A DNA stretch of 34,676 nt from CALHVX01 sp038757945. Lineage in GTDB: Bacteria > Pseudomonadota > Gammaproteobacteria > Pseudomonadales > Azotimanducaceae. The notes below the pieces were generated by a model that was given only the letters and a program-made list of their open reading frames with translations, ran no database searches and was not told where the DNA came from. A program made the translations under genes and the position numbers. The stretch lies in assembly GCA_038757945.1 (NCBI GenBank), contig JBCDGJ010000036.1, forward strand, positions 1 through 34,676. The letters run 5' to 3'. Positions 17,729 through 25,414 of the stretch are shown here, one piece after another. How positions within the stretch are numbered: the stretch's first letter is position 1; each line of letters starts with the position of its first letter.

Positions 17729-18496
17729 ATGGCTGAGCTGGCGCTGATCGATCGGCCGCTGCACGAGCCCTTCGCGCAGCTGGATACCCGAACCATCAGC
17801 GCCGCCGAGTTTCTCGCCGACGTCGATGCCTGCGCGGAGCAGCTGCCGCCCGCCTCGCACTATCTCCCCCTGGTCGATGATCGCTATCACTTTCTTGTGC
17901 TGTTCGGAGCTGCACTTGCTCGTGGTGCGGCCACGCTCTTGCCCACTCGCCGCGAGGCCGGTGCCCTGGGCGAGCTGCGCCAGAGTTACCCGGGGCTCGT
18001 GACGGTTGCGACCGACACCAGTGCCGCTGCCGACAGCCACGATACTGTGGCCGCCGCTATCGATCGGGTCGTGCGAATCGAGCCCGGCGCCAGCGGCAGC
18101 GCAGCACCCAACCCTCGAGTTCCGGAAACGCAGACCGCAGCTGTTGCCTTTACCTCCGGCAGCACCGGAACCTCGCAGCAGCATGTCAAATCCTGGGGTC
18201 TGCTGGCGCACGGCGCAGCCGCCCACGGCACAATCCTGCCCGCTGAATTCCAGCAGCCGCTGACGATCGTCGGGACCGTGCCGGCCTGGCACATGTACGG
18301 GTTTGAGTGGACGGCGTTGCTGCCGCTGCGCTGTCCGGCGACGGTCAGCTGCGGTGCTGACTTTTATCCCGCCGATCTGCTGCGCTCGCTGGCACTCGCC
18401 GGGGACCGGTGCCTCTGGTGGCGACCCCCCTGCACCTGCGTGCCCTGCTCAGCAGCGTCGCTGCGACGGCCGCGCTGCCGGCCCGGTTGCTCGTGA
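17729..18496 (+). CDS. aryl-ACP ligase, N-terminal part (gene split by a frameshift)
   Basis: This frame holds the N-terminal half of an AMP-forming acyl/aryl ligase of the aryl polyene type. It has the ATP-binding loop AFTSGSTGTSQQHVKSWG and the following AWHMYGFEWT segment. Around residue 224 the protein-like sequence ends (DLLRSLALAG) and the frame continues as nonsense (RCLWWRPPCTC) to the stop at 18496. The C-terminal half continues in the -1 frame from the GGGG run at 18401-18404. The start is probably the ATG at 17729; the GTG at 17717 is possible. The expected role is ATP-dependent activation of hydroxybenzoate and transfer to the neighbouring ACP. It is either a true mutation or an assembly error. 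Confidence 0.8.
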   Translation: MAELALIDRPLHEPFAQLDTRTISAAEFLADVDACAEQLPPASHYLPLVDDRYHFLVLFGAALARGAATLLPTRREAGALGELRQSYPGLVTVATDTSAAADSHDTVAAAIDRVVRIEPGASGSAAPNPRVPETQTAAVAFTSGSTGTSQQHVKSWGLLAHGAAAHGTILPAEFQQPLTIVGTVPAWHMYGFEWTALLPLRCPATVSCGADFYPADLLRSLALAGDRCLWWRPPCTCVPCSAASLRRPRCRPGCS

Positions 18497-19113
18497 TGTC
18501 GGCGACGGCGCCGCTGTCCGATCCGCTGGCCCGGGAGGTGGCAGAGCACCTGGGCGCGCAGCTGATCGAAATCTACGGCTGCTCGGAGATCGGCTCGCTG
18601 GCGGTACGGCAGCCTCTGCTCGATCCCGCGTACCGGTTTTTTCCCTGGCTCGAGCTCGAAGCAGCGGCGGATTCGCTCAGCGTCCGTTCACCCTACCTCG
18701 AGCAGGCTGTTGTTCTGGCCGACCGGTTTCGCGCCGTCGACGGGCGCGGGTACGAACTGCTGGGGCGCTCCTCGGATCTGGTGAAGGTGGGCGGCAAACG
18801 CGAATCGCTTGGCCATCTGAACCAGGTCCTGACCAGTCTTCCCGGCGTGGAGGATGGTGTGTTCTACGACCCGGAACAGCTCGATCTGCCCGGGGCTGAT
18901 CGCCTGGGCGCCCTGGTTGTTGCGCCTGGTCTCGATGCTGGCGCGGTGCGCAGCGGGCTGGCTGCGGTGCTCGATCCAGTGTTTCTGCCGCGACCGCTGC
19001 GCCTGGTGCCGGCGTTACCGCGTGATCCCACGAGCAAGCTGAAACAGTCGCGGCTGCGCGAGCTGGTCCTCGCTACCCGCGCGTCGACCGGCTCAGAGGC
19101 GTCTCATGGCTGA
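18409..19113 (+). CDS. aryl-ACP ligase, C-terminal part (gene split by a frameshift)
   Basis: This frame continues the ligase. It begins PLVATPLHLRALL, then has the adenylate-binding motif LIEIYGCSEIGSLA, the hinge and C-terminal domain LLGRSSDLVKVGGKRESLG, and the catalytic-lysine region RDPTSKLKQSRL near the end. All late adenylation motifs are intact, which argues that the frame break is recent or artefactual. One extra G in the run at 18401-18404 would join the halves as LAGGPVPLVATPLHL. The GTG at 18409 is only the first possible start codon in this frame and probably not a real start. The stop overlaps the start of the acyltransferase at 19106 by 8 bases, showing tight operon packing. 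Confidence 0.8.
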   Translation: MPLVATPLHLRALLSSVAATAALPARLLVMSATAPLSDPLAREVAEHLGAQLIEIYGCSEIGSLAVRQPLLDPAYRFFPWLELEAAADSLSVRSPYLEQAVVLADRFRAVDGRGYELLGRSSDLVKVGGKRESLGHLNQVLTSLPGVEDGVFYDPEQLDLPGADRLGALVVAPGLDAGAVRSGLAAVLDPVFLPRPLRLVPALPRDPTSKLKQSRLRELVLATRASTGSEASHG

Positions 19114-20023
19114 AGCACACCCGCACTGGCAAACCCGACCGGAAGCGGGCAGCAGCTTCGGGATGCGCCTGCTCATCTGGATCGCTGGGATCTGTGGGCG
19201 TCGCGTGCTGCACTGGATCCTGATTCCGGTCAGCGTCTATTTCCTCTGCACTCGCGCGCCGGAGCGCCGGGCGTCCCGGACCTACCTCACCCGCGTGTTC
19301 GAACGGCCGGCGACCCTGCTTGAATGCTGGCGACATTTCTATGCGTTCGCGCGGATGAGTGCCGATCGCATGTTCTTCCTCAGCGGTCAGGCGGAGCGGG
19401 TGCCGGTCACCTTCGTTGGCGGGCCGGAAGCACAGGCGGTTGTGGACGGCGATCAGCGCGGGCTGTTTCTTGCCGCCCACCTGGGATCCTTCGAAGCGGC
19501 CCGCGTGCTGGGCGAGTTCTTTGGCGGGATGGATCTGCGCATCGTGCTGGATCAGCAGCAGGGTGCGCGGATTGCCACGCTGGCTGCTGAGCTGAATCCG
19601 GAGCTTGGCAACAAAGTCATCGACGCCGGGCGCGATAACGTCGCGCTCGGACTGTCGATTGGTGAAGCCCTGCGCGACGGCGCCTGGGTCGGTTTCCTGG
19701 CGGACCGGCACCGCCCGGGCGACCGGACCCTGGCCGTGCCGTTTCTTGGGCAGCCGGCAGCGTTCCCGATCGGCCCGTACCTGATTGCGAACACCTTCAA
19801 AGCACCGGTGATCTGCGCCTTCTGCCGCCTCACCAGGCGTGGCTATGAAGTGCACTGCGAAGTGCTCAGCGAGCGCGTAGCGCTGGATCGGCGGGATCGG
19901 GAAGCCCAGCTCGAGGCACTGCTGCGCCGCTACGTGGCGCGCCTCGAAGTGCACGTGCGCGCTTCGCCCTACGCCTGGTTCAACTTCTACGATTTCTGGG
20001 CTACGGCGGATGCGGCGGCGTAG
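19106..20023 (+). CDS. LpxL/HtrB-like acyltransferase
   Basis: The product has 305 residues of the lysophospholipid acyltransferase superfamily, lipid A acyltransferase branch. An N-terminal hydrophobic segment (LLIWIAGICGRRVLHWILIPVS at about 22-43) anchors it to the inner membrane. The catalytic HX4E motif is His125-Glu130 in FLAAHLGSFEAARVLG, followed by the substrate-site segments GAWVGFLADRHRPGDR and VPFLGQPAAFPIGPY. Homologues are a standard part of aryl polyene clusters, where they are thought to help place the polyene acyl chain on a lipid carrier. The start overlaps the ligase stop, and the end overlaps the next gene by 14 bases. Confidence 0.85.
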   Translation: MAEAHPHWQTRPEAGSSFGMRLLIWIAGICGRRVLHWILIPVSVYFLCTRAPERRASRTYLTRVFERPATLLECWRHFYAFARMSADRMFFLSGQAERVPVTFVGGPEAQAVVDGDQRGLFLAAHLGSFEAARVLGEFFGGMDLRIVLDQQQGARIATLAAELNPELGNKVIDAGRDNVALGLSIGEALRDGAWVGFLADRHRPGDRTLAVPFLGQPAAFPIGPYLIANTFKAPVICAFCRLTRRGYEVHCEVLSERVALDRRDREAQLEALLRRYVARLEVHVRASPYAWFNFYDFWATADAAA

Positions 20024-20798
20024 CCCTGCGCCTGCGGGAGACGCTGCTCCGGCGCCGCGCTGCGGGGCTCGCCAGGCCGAGCGTTGCGGAGGCGAGCGGC
20101 ATCAGGGCTGGCGGTACCCCGGACAACGGCCCCGCGGCGCGCCGCTGCGCTGGATCCGGCTTGCGACGGTCACTGCGCTGTTGTCCCTGGTGAGCGGGCC
20201 GTCGGCTGCGGGGAGCGCTGCATCGGTACCCGCCGGCTGGCAGACCCTCGCTGCGCTCGAGTTCGCGGTGGGGGAGCGCCTGCCGTTCGAGGAAACAACC
20301 GTCAGCCGGATCCTGAAGCGACCGGTAACCGCGACGGGCGAACTCTGGCTGGCTGCCGATGGCACGCTGATCATGGCCATTGAGGCGCCGCGCTTCGAGC
20401 GCCGCGCGCTGGAACAGCGATTTGTCACCCTGACGCGGCTGCGGTCCGGTGCTGATCGAAACCCTGACGACCCGGCCGACCTGATCGTGCGGCGCCTGCC
20501 AATTCAGGCGGATCGCCCTGCCCAGGTACTGCTGCGATCGATCGCGCAGCTCCTGGACGGGAACATCGACGCGTTGCAGGACAGTTTCGAGCTGCTGGCT
20601 CCGCAAGAACCGGCCCCCCCTGGGGACACGGGGGCCAGCTGGGAACTGCGGCTCGAGCCCAGGGCGGAACGGTTGCGGCGGCGGCTGCCCATGGTCGTCC
20701 TTAAGGGCACCGGCGATCGTCTGCTGGCGGTTCGTGCCGATCGGGGAACGCAAGGGTCGCAGACGGTCCGGCTGCTCGACACCGCAGCGTCCTCTTGA
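20010..20798 (+). CDS. LolA-like periplasmic carrier protein of the aryl polyene cluster
   Basis: The frame codes for 262 residues from the ATG at 20010, overlapping the preceding gene. A Sec-type hydrophobic stretch (WIRLATVTALLSLVSGPSAAG) is reached only after about 46 polar residues, so the true start may be downstream at a non-ATG codon. The rest matches LolA-like proteins of aryl polyene clusters: TLAALEFAVGERLPFEET, then RILKRPVTATGELWLAADG, IEAPRFERRALEQRFVTL and a late MVVLKGTGDRLLAVRAD. LolA folds carry lipidated cargo through the periplasm, so it probably shuttles the arylated or acylated lipid from the exporter next door. The stop overlaps the next start in TTGA. Confidence 0.75.
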   Translation: MRRRSPAPAGDAAPAPRCGARQAERCGGERHQGWRYPGQRPRGAPLRWIRLATVTALLSLVSGPSAAGSAASVPAGWQTLAALEFAVGERLPFEETTVSRILKRPVTATGELWLAADGTLIMAIEAPRFERRALEQRFVTLTRLRSGADRNPDDPADLIVRRLPIQADRPAQVLLRSIAQLLDGNIDALQDSFELLAPQEPAPPGDTGASWELRLEPRAERLRRRLPMVVLKGTGDRLLAVRADRGTQGSQTVRLLDTAASS

Positions 20799-23062
20799 GC
20801 GCCGGGCAACAGCTGCCGCGCTGGTCGCGCATCGGCGTTGTGGTTGTGTGCACGCTGCTGGCTGCGGCGGTGGCCGCCTGGCGCCTGCCGCTGACCTACG
20901 ATCTGACCTGGTTTCTGCCGGCGCCGGATGCACCCGGCGAACGGGTGCTGGTGGAGCGGGTGGGGCAGGGCCCCGGAGCACAGCTGCTGTTCGTTCAGGC
21001 ACCGGAGGCAACGCCAGCGGCGATGGCAGCGCTGGCGGATCGCCTGCGGCAGTTGCCCGGCGTCGAACGCGTTCTGCCCGATAGCGCGCTGCTGGATGTC
21101 GAGTCCCTACCCGCAGTGCTGCGCGAGCGCTATCCGCTGCTCGCCGATCTGCCGGACACCGTCGAGGCCTGGCAGGAAACGCTTGCTGATCGGGCCGCCG
21201 ATCTCGCTGCGGCCTTCGATGCGGCGCTCATTGACCTGCTGGCCATCGATCCTGCGCTGGTGCTGGCCGATCTGGGCGGCAGGCTGGCTGCCGCGACGCC
21301 AGGTGATGCGATCCCGCTGCGGACCCTGCTGCTGACCACCTCCGTTCCCGCCTTCGACCTCGGGGCGCAGCAGGAACTGATCGCGGCAATCCGTCGGAGC
21401 GCCGGCGGGCAGGCCGTTGAGCTCTTCGGCGCGGGAGCCTATGGCGTGGCGCTCGACGCCACCGTGCGCTTCGAATCGATCCTGTTCAGCACGCTCGCCA
21501 GCCTGGCCCTGCTGGCCCTGGTGATCTGGCGGTTCCGTTCCTTCCGGCGGGTGATCGCCACGGCGGTGCCGCTGGCAGCGGGTGGAGCCGCCGGTGCCCT
21601 GCTGCTGAGCCTCGTCTTCGATCAGGTACACGGCATTACGCTCGCATTCGGGTTTACGCTCCTCGGCGTAGCCATCGACATGCCGCTGCACCTGCTCAGC
21701 CACCGGCGTACGGCTGCCGTCTGGCCGACCCTCAGGATTGGCGTGCTCAGCACGTTGGCGGCCTACCTGAGCTTTCTCAGCAGCGGCACCGAAGGTATCG
21801 CGCAGCTCGGCGTGTTTGCCGCCGGCGGTCTCTGCGGTGCTGGCCTCGCCTGTCTGGCGCTGTTTGCTGGTGGTGAGGACCTGCCAGCGGAAACCGCAGC
21901 TGCTGACACGGCGACCCGCACCGGGCAGCCGGGGCCGACCCGCAGGCGCCCGCAACTGGCGCACGGTCCCTGGCTGCTGGCACTGGCCATGGCGGTGTCT
22001 GGCGTGGTCGCCGGCGGGCGCCTCAACGCGGATCTGGGTGCGCTGACGCCCGTGCCGGAAGCCTGGCGGGTTGTCGAGGGCCAGCTGCGCGGTGCCTTCG
22101 AAACCCTGGAGCAGCGTTATCTGGTTGCGGTCAGCGGCGCCGACCTCGAGCAGACCCTCGAGCGGACGGCGGCCGTCGCCGAGTGGCTCGAGCAGCGACT
22201 GGCCACGGGTCAGCTGGAGGGTGTGCAGCCGGTGACGCTGCTGCTACCGCCGCAGTCCGTGCAGGAGCGACGCCAGGCGCAGCTGCAGCGGGGCGACCTG
22301 CTGGCTGCCTTCAACTCTGCACTCGTGGAGTCGCCGTTTGCAGCGGAGAGCTTCGCACCCTTCGTCGCAGTGGTTGAGCGGCAGGCGGCAGCCGCGGGGC
22401 TGCTGAGCTACGACGCCTTGCGGAGCGATCCGACGTTGGGCGCCCTCGTGAGCGCGCAGCTCTATCCGGTGCCGGAGGGCTTCCGGTCATTGATCTTTCT
22501 GCGAGGGCTCAACGCGCCTGCCGCCGTTGCTCAGCAGGTCAACGCAGAACTCGGTGCGGCGGGTGCGATATGGGTGGATCTGAAGGCGGCCTCGATCGGA
22601 CTGGTGCAGCGCTATCAGCAGCGCTTTCTGTGGCTGCTCTGCGCGATACCGCTGCTGTTGGTGCTGCTGCTGTTGCTACTCACGCGCAGCCTGGGCCGCA
22701 CGTTATGGATCGTGGGGACGCAGAGCGCTGCGGTCACCGGGGCGGCGGTATTGAGCCTGCTGCTGCACGGGCCACTGGCCCTCTTCGAGCTCATTGCCCT
22801 GATGCTGGTTGCCGGCCTCGGCCTCGACTACGCGCTGTTTTACAGCCGGTCCATGGACAGCACGGAGGAACAGCGCGAGACAGGCTCGAGCGTGGCGCTG
22901 TGCGTCACGTCGAGCCTGCTGGTGTTCGGCATCCTTGCCTGCTCGTCTATCCCGCTGCTGCGTGGCCTCGGGCTGACGGTAAGTCTCGGGGTGCTGCTGG
23001 CTTATGGTCTGACCCGGATCGGTGTGCGGTTACCAGCTCCGGCGCCAGCTGCCCGGCGCTGA
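20795..23062 (+). CDS. MMPL/RND-family exporter of the aryl polyene cluster
   Basis: The product has 755 residues with the twofold RND layout: helix 1 (RIGVVVVCTLLAAAVAAWRL), a large periplasmic loop, a helix bundle (LFSTLASLALLALVIW onward), a second loop and a second bundle. The second bundle carries GLGLDYALFYSRSMDS, whose Asp matches the proton-relay position. The first bundle has LGVAIDMPLHLLSH. Such exporters are a fixed member of aryl polyene clusters and are thought to lift the polyene lipid from the inner membrane. The start is TTG at 20795, coupled to the LolA-like gene. The last 116 bases overlap the convergent halogenase-like gene. Confidence 0.88.
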   Translation: MSAGQQLPRWSRIGVVVVCTLLAAAVAAWRLPLTYDLTWFLPAPDAPGERVLVERVGQGPGAQLLFVQAPEATPAAMAALADRLRQLPGVERVLPDSALLDVESLPAVLRERYPLLADLPDTVEAWQETLADRAADLAAAFDAALIDLLAIDPALVLADLGGRLAAATPGDAIPLRTLLLTTSVPAFDLGAQQELIAAIRRSAGGQAVELFGAGAYGVALDATVRFESILFSTLASLALLALVIWRFRSFRRVIATAVPLAAGGAAGALLLSLVFDQVHGITLAFGFTLLGVAIDMPLHLLSHRRTAAVWPTLRIGVLSTLAAYLSFLSSGTEGIAQLGVFAAGGLCGAGLACLALFAGGEDLPAETAAADTATRTGQPGPTRRRPQLAHGPWLLALAMAVSGVVAGGRLNADLGALTPVPEAWRVVEGQLRGAFETLEQRYLVAVSGADLEQTLERTAAVAEWLEQRLATGQLEGVQPVTLLLPPQSVQERRQAQLQRGDLLAAFNSALVESPFAAESFAPFVAVVERQAAAAGLLSYDALRSDPTLGALVSAQLYPVPEGFRSLIFLRGLNAPAAVAQQVNAELGAAGAIWVDLKAASIGLVQRYQQRFLWLLCAIPLLLVLLLLLLTRSLGRTLWIVGTQSAAVTGAAVLSLLLHGPLALFELIALMLVAGLGLDYALFYSRSMDSTEEQRETGSSVALCVTSSLLVFGILACSSIPLLRGLGLTVSLGVLLAYGLTRIGVRLPAPAPAARR

Positions 23063-24587
23063 GCGCCGCCACCTGCGGGACAACCTGCGCCAGCCAGTCG
23101 ACGTTGGCAGTGAGCTCTGCCGCATCAGCCTGGGCATCGTTACGCGCCGCGTCGCGCAGCAGCTCCTGCTTCAGGCGATGGAAGTCTGGAATGTCGTAGT
23201 GATCAAAGAACCGTCCCGTACCGCCAATGCGACGGCGCTCGCCGGCCAGCGCTCGGAAGCGTTTCTGTATCCCGCTGTTCAGCGCGGAAGCGCGCAGCAG
23301 CGCCGGCTTCTGCTGGCTCATGAAATCGAGGTCCGTGAAGCGGCCGCCGAAGTAGAGCTTGGACAGTACCGCCCAGTAGTACGCGTAGTCCCAGACCGTC
23401 TTTGCGATCATAAAGTCGCGGTCGCCGAAACCACCGTATTGCCCGCGGTACAGCGACAGGGTGTTGGTGAAAAACGACAGCAACTCGTTCTGAAACGCGG
23501 TGGTCGCCGCGGGATCATCGCGTTCGATGAGCTCGGTGATGTAGCTGTTGGAAAACGCGATGAAGTCGCTGCCCGGCGAGTAGAACGGGTCTGCAAACAG
23601 CCCGGCGTCACCAGACAGTGCCCAGCCGTCCGGGGAAAATACCTGACGGCAGGAGGCGGCGTAGTTTTCCAGAAAGTGAAAGTCCAGCGGCGGCAACCCG
23701 GCCAGCTGGTCGGCTAGCAGCGGATGTTCCGCTGCCAGCCAGTGCAGCAGCTTGTCATGGCTCCGCACGGCACCGCTGTCGACGATCTTCGGATCGAAGA
23801 CCAACCCGACGCTCGTGTAGTTGCCGGCCAGCGGGATCAGCCACAGCCAGTAGCCCGGGCCGCTGAAATGGTTGGTGCTGAGGCGGCGTGGCGTGCCCAT
23901 GCAGCGTGCCTGCCAGGCCGTATCGCTGCTCCAGCGGTCGAGGTCGAGCGCGCCCTCGACGCGGAACCACAGCGCGTGGTTGTCGTGCCGGGCCGGTTTC
24001 TTGAGATCCTGCTGCGTCCGGAGCAGTGCCCGGCGGCCGCTGGCGTCGACCAGAAAGCGGGCTTTGAGCGTTGTTTCTGCCGACGTTGCGCCGTTGCCCG
24101 ACGATCGGCGAATGCGGACCTGGTGGGCGCCAGGGGTCAGATCCACGGTGCGCACGGTGGCACCGTCGAGCAGATCCACGCCGGCGCTGCTGACCAGTTC
24201 GCCGAGGTGGTTCTCGAAGCGTCCCCGGTCGAGCTGGTAGGTGGCGATCGGCAGCGGCTGGCTGGCGCCGACCTCGTCGTAGCGTGCGAGATCGTCGGCA
24301 ATGGGATCGGCGCCGCGCAGAAACAGGCGCAGACCGAACTTGGGCAGCTGCTCGGCTCTCAGGTGCTGCTCGAGGCCCAGCGTTTCGGCGAAGTAGTGCG
24401 AGGCGATTTCAACCGTTGATTCGCCGACCTTGTGTGCCGCTTCGCGCATCGGAAAGCGGCGGTGTTCGAGCAGCGCGATGCGCCGCCCGGGGCTGCGCAG
24501 CGACAGCTGACGCGCCAGGGTCAGGCCGGCCAGGCCAGCGCCCAGAATGATGACGTCGTAGTTGTTGCCGGTCGCGGTGGTGGTCAT
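22947..24587 (-). CDS. flavin-dependent halogenase-like oxidoreductase
   Basis: The product has 546 residues. The FAD loop is VIILGAGLAGLTLARQL (GAGLAG at 16-21). Lys53 in AAHKVGESTVEIASHYF is followed by GES, and WLWLIP at 247-252 is an exact WxWxIP motif; both are marks of flavin-dependent halogenases. The segment GDAGLFADPFYSPGSDF at 326-342 is the matching FAD contact. Xanthomonadins are brominated aryl polyenes, so this enzyme probably halogenates the ring or chain; it needs reduced flavin from elsewhere. Close non-halogenating monooxygenases share parts of these motifs, so the activity is inferred. AAGGA lies 8 bases before the ATG. About the last 38 residues are antisense to the exporter and look like a read-through tail. 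Confidence 0.85.
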   Translation of the reverse strand: MTTTATGNNYDVIILGAGLAGLTLARQLSLRSPGRRIALLEHRRFPMREAAHKVGESTVEIASHYFAETLGLEQHLRAEQLPKFGLRLFLRGADPIADDLARYDEVGASQPLPIATYQLDRGRFENHLGELVSSAGVDLLDGATVRTVDLTPGAHQVRIRRSSGNGATSAETTLKARFLVDASGRRALLRTQQDLKKPARHDNHALWFRVEGALDLDRWSSDTAWQARCMGTPRRLSTNHFSGPGYWLWLIPLAGNYTSVGLVFDPKIVDSGAVRSHDKLLHWLAAEHPLLADQLAGLPPLDFHFLENYAASCRQVFSPDGWALSGDAGLFADPFYSPGSDFIAFSNSYITELIERDDPAATTAFQNELLSFFTNTLSLYRGQYGGFGDRDFMIAKTVWDYAYYWAVLSKLYFGGRFTDLDFMSQQKPALLRASALNSGIQKRFRALAGERRRIGGTGRFFDHYDIPDFHRLKQELLRDAARNDAQADAAELTANVDWLAQVVPQVAALSAGQLAPELVTAHRSGSDHKPAAPRDLPSARGHAAAG

Positions 24588-24598
24588 GCAGTGATCCT

Positions 24599-25414
24599 TC
24601 AGGCGGCGCTTGCGGTCAGCTTCAGCGCCCGGTCGGGGGTAAACGGCAGGGTCAGCGCCCGCGCTGCGGCGCCCGCGGGTGTGGCACAGGCTTCGGCCAG
24701 CGTCAGGCCGGCCCCGCAGTAGTTGGTGGCCGCAATCTCCCGCAGGGCGTTGGTGCTCGGCGCCGTGGCGGCGGTAGCGCTGCCGCCGGGCAGCAGTTCG
24801 AGTTCGAAGGACCTCGGCCGGTCCGCCGCGGGGCTCAGCACGAAGGCGGTGGCGAGCGATTCGTCGACCGCCGCAAAGTCGTTGAAGGGTGCGGCGTTGG
24901 CCATGTCGTAGGCAACGTACAGCACCGGCTCCTCACGCTCGAGGCAGAGGCTGACGGCTTCCAGCAGGCCGGCTCCGAAACTCTCGCGGAAGCCGCTGAT
25001 GAACGTGCTCGGTGCGCGATTCTCGGCTGAGATCGACCAGTACCCCGAGGCGGCGTTGTGTACCGAGTTGTGAAACTTGGTCGGGGACAGCAGCCGCTCC
25101 GGCGCCGCCAGCTTGCGGCACATGTAGTCGGTGACCGCCGTATCGCTGAGCGCCGACGCGAACACCGATGGGATCTGGCGCTTGTCCGCGCCTGCGTGTT
25201 CGCAGGCCTGATGGGCAACCTCCACGGCGAGATTGATCAGCTCTCCGGCGCGGCGCCGCTCGCGGGGCGCTACGGCCTGTGGCTTCGGCTGCTCGTAGCT
25301 GCCGTTCAGGGCCTCGGCTTCGCCCGCGACCAGCGCTTCGAGCGTCGCAAAGCTGGTGAGCCCGCGACCCCAGAGGCCGATGCCGTCTACCTGGAAACGC
25401 ATCGCGATGGTCAT
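24599..25414 (-). CDS. beta-ketoacyl synthase chain-length factor (CLF)
   Basis: The product has 271 residues, from the ATG at 25414 inside the ATGA overlap with the ketosynthase stop. It is the short ketosynthase-like family with only the N-terminal thiolase half: AMRFQVDGIGLWGRGL, then VFASALSDTAVTDYMCRKL, LSPTKFHNSVHNAASGYWSI and SGFRESFGAGLLEAVSLCL. The position of the active-site Cys is not conserved (HNAASGYW), so it cannot condense by itself. In aryl polyene systems it forms a heterodimer with the preceding ketosynthase (ApeC with ApeO in Xenorhabdus) and helps set chain length. Its overlapping stop and start with that gene fit equal synthesis of the two. The C-terminus (AACAT region onward) is unremarkable. 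Confidence 0.88.
   Translation of the reverse strand: MTIAMRFQVDGIGLWGRGLTSFATLEALVAGEAEALNGSYEQPKPQAVAPRERRRAGELINLAVEVAHQACEHAGADKRQIPSVFASALSDTAVTDYMCRKLAAPERLLSPTKFHNSVHNAASGYWSISAENRAPSTFISGFRESFGAGLLEAVSLCLEREEPVLYVAYDMANAAPFNDFAAVDESLATAFVLSPAADRPRSFELELLPGGSATAATAPSTNALREIAATNYCGAGLTLAEACATPAGAAARALTLPFTPDRALKLTASAA

Noticed and set aside
16451..18292. A 613-codon open frame on the minus strand
   Set aside because: It is antisense to the chorismatase, the first ACP and the ligase, whose motifs are unmistakable. It has no domain or ribosome site.
18395..18430. Programmed -1 ribosomal frameshifting in the ligase
   Set aside because: There is no X-XXY-YYZ slippery heptamer in the right phase and no obvious downstream stem. 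The G4 run and the C6 run at 18424-18429 fit an indel better, and family members are coded in one frame.
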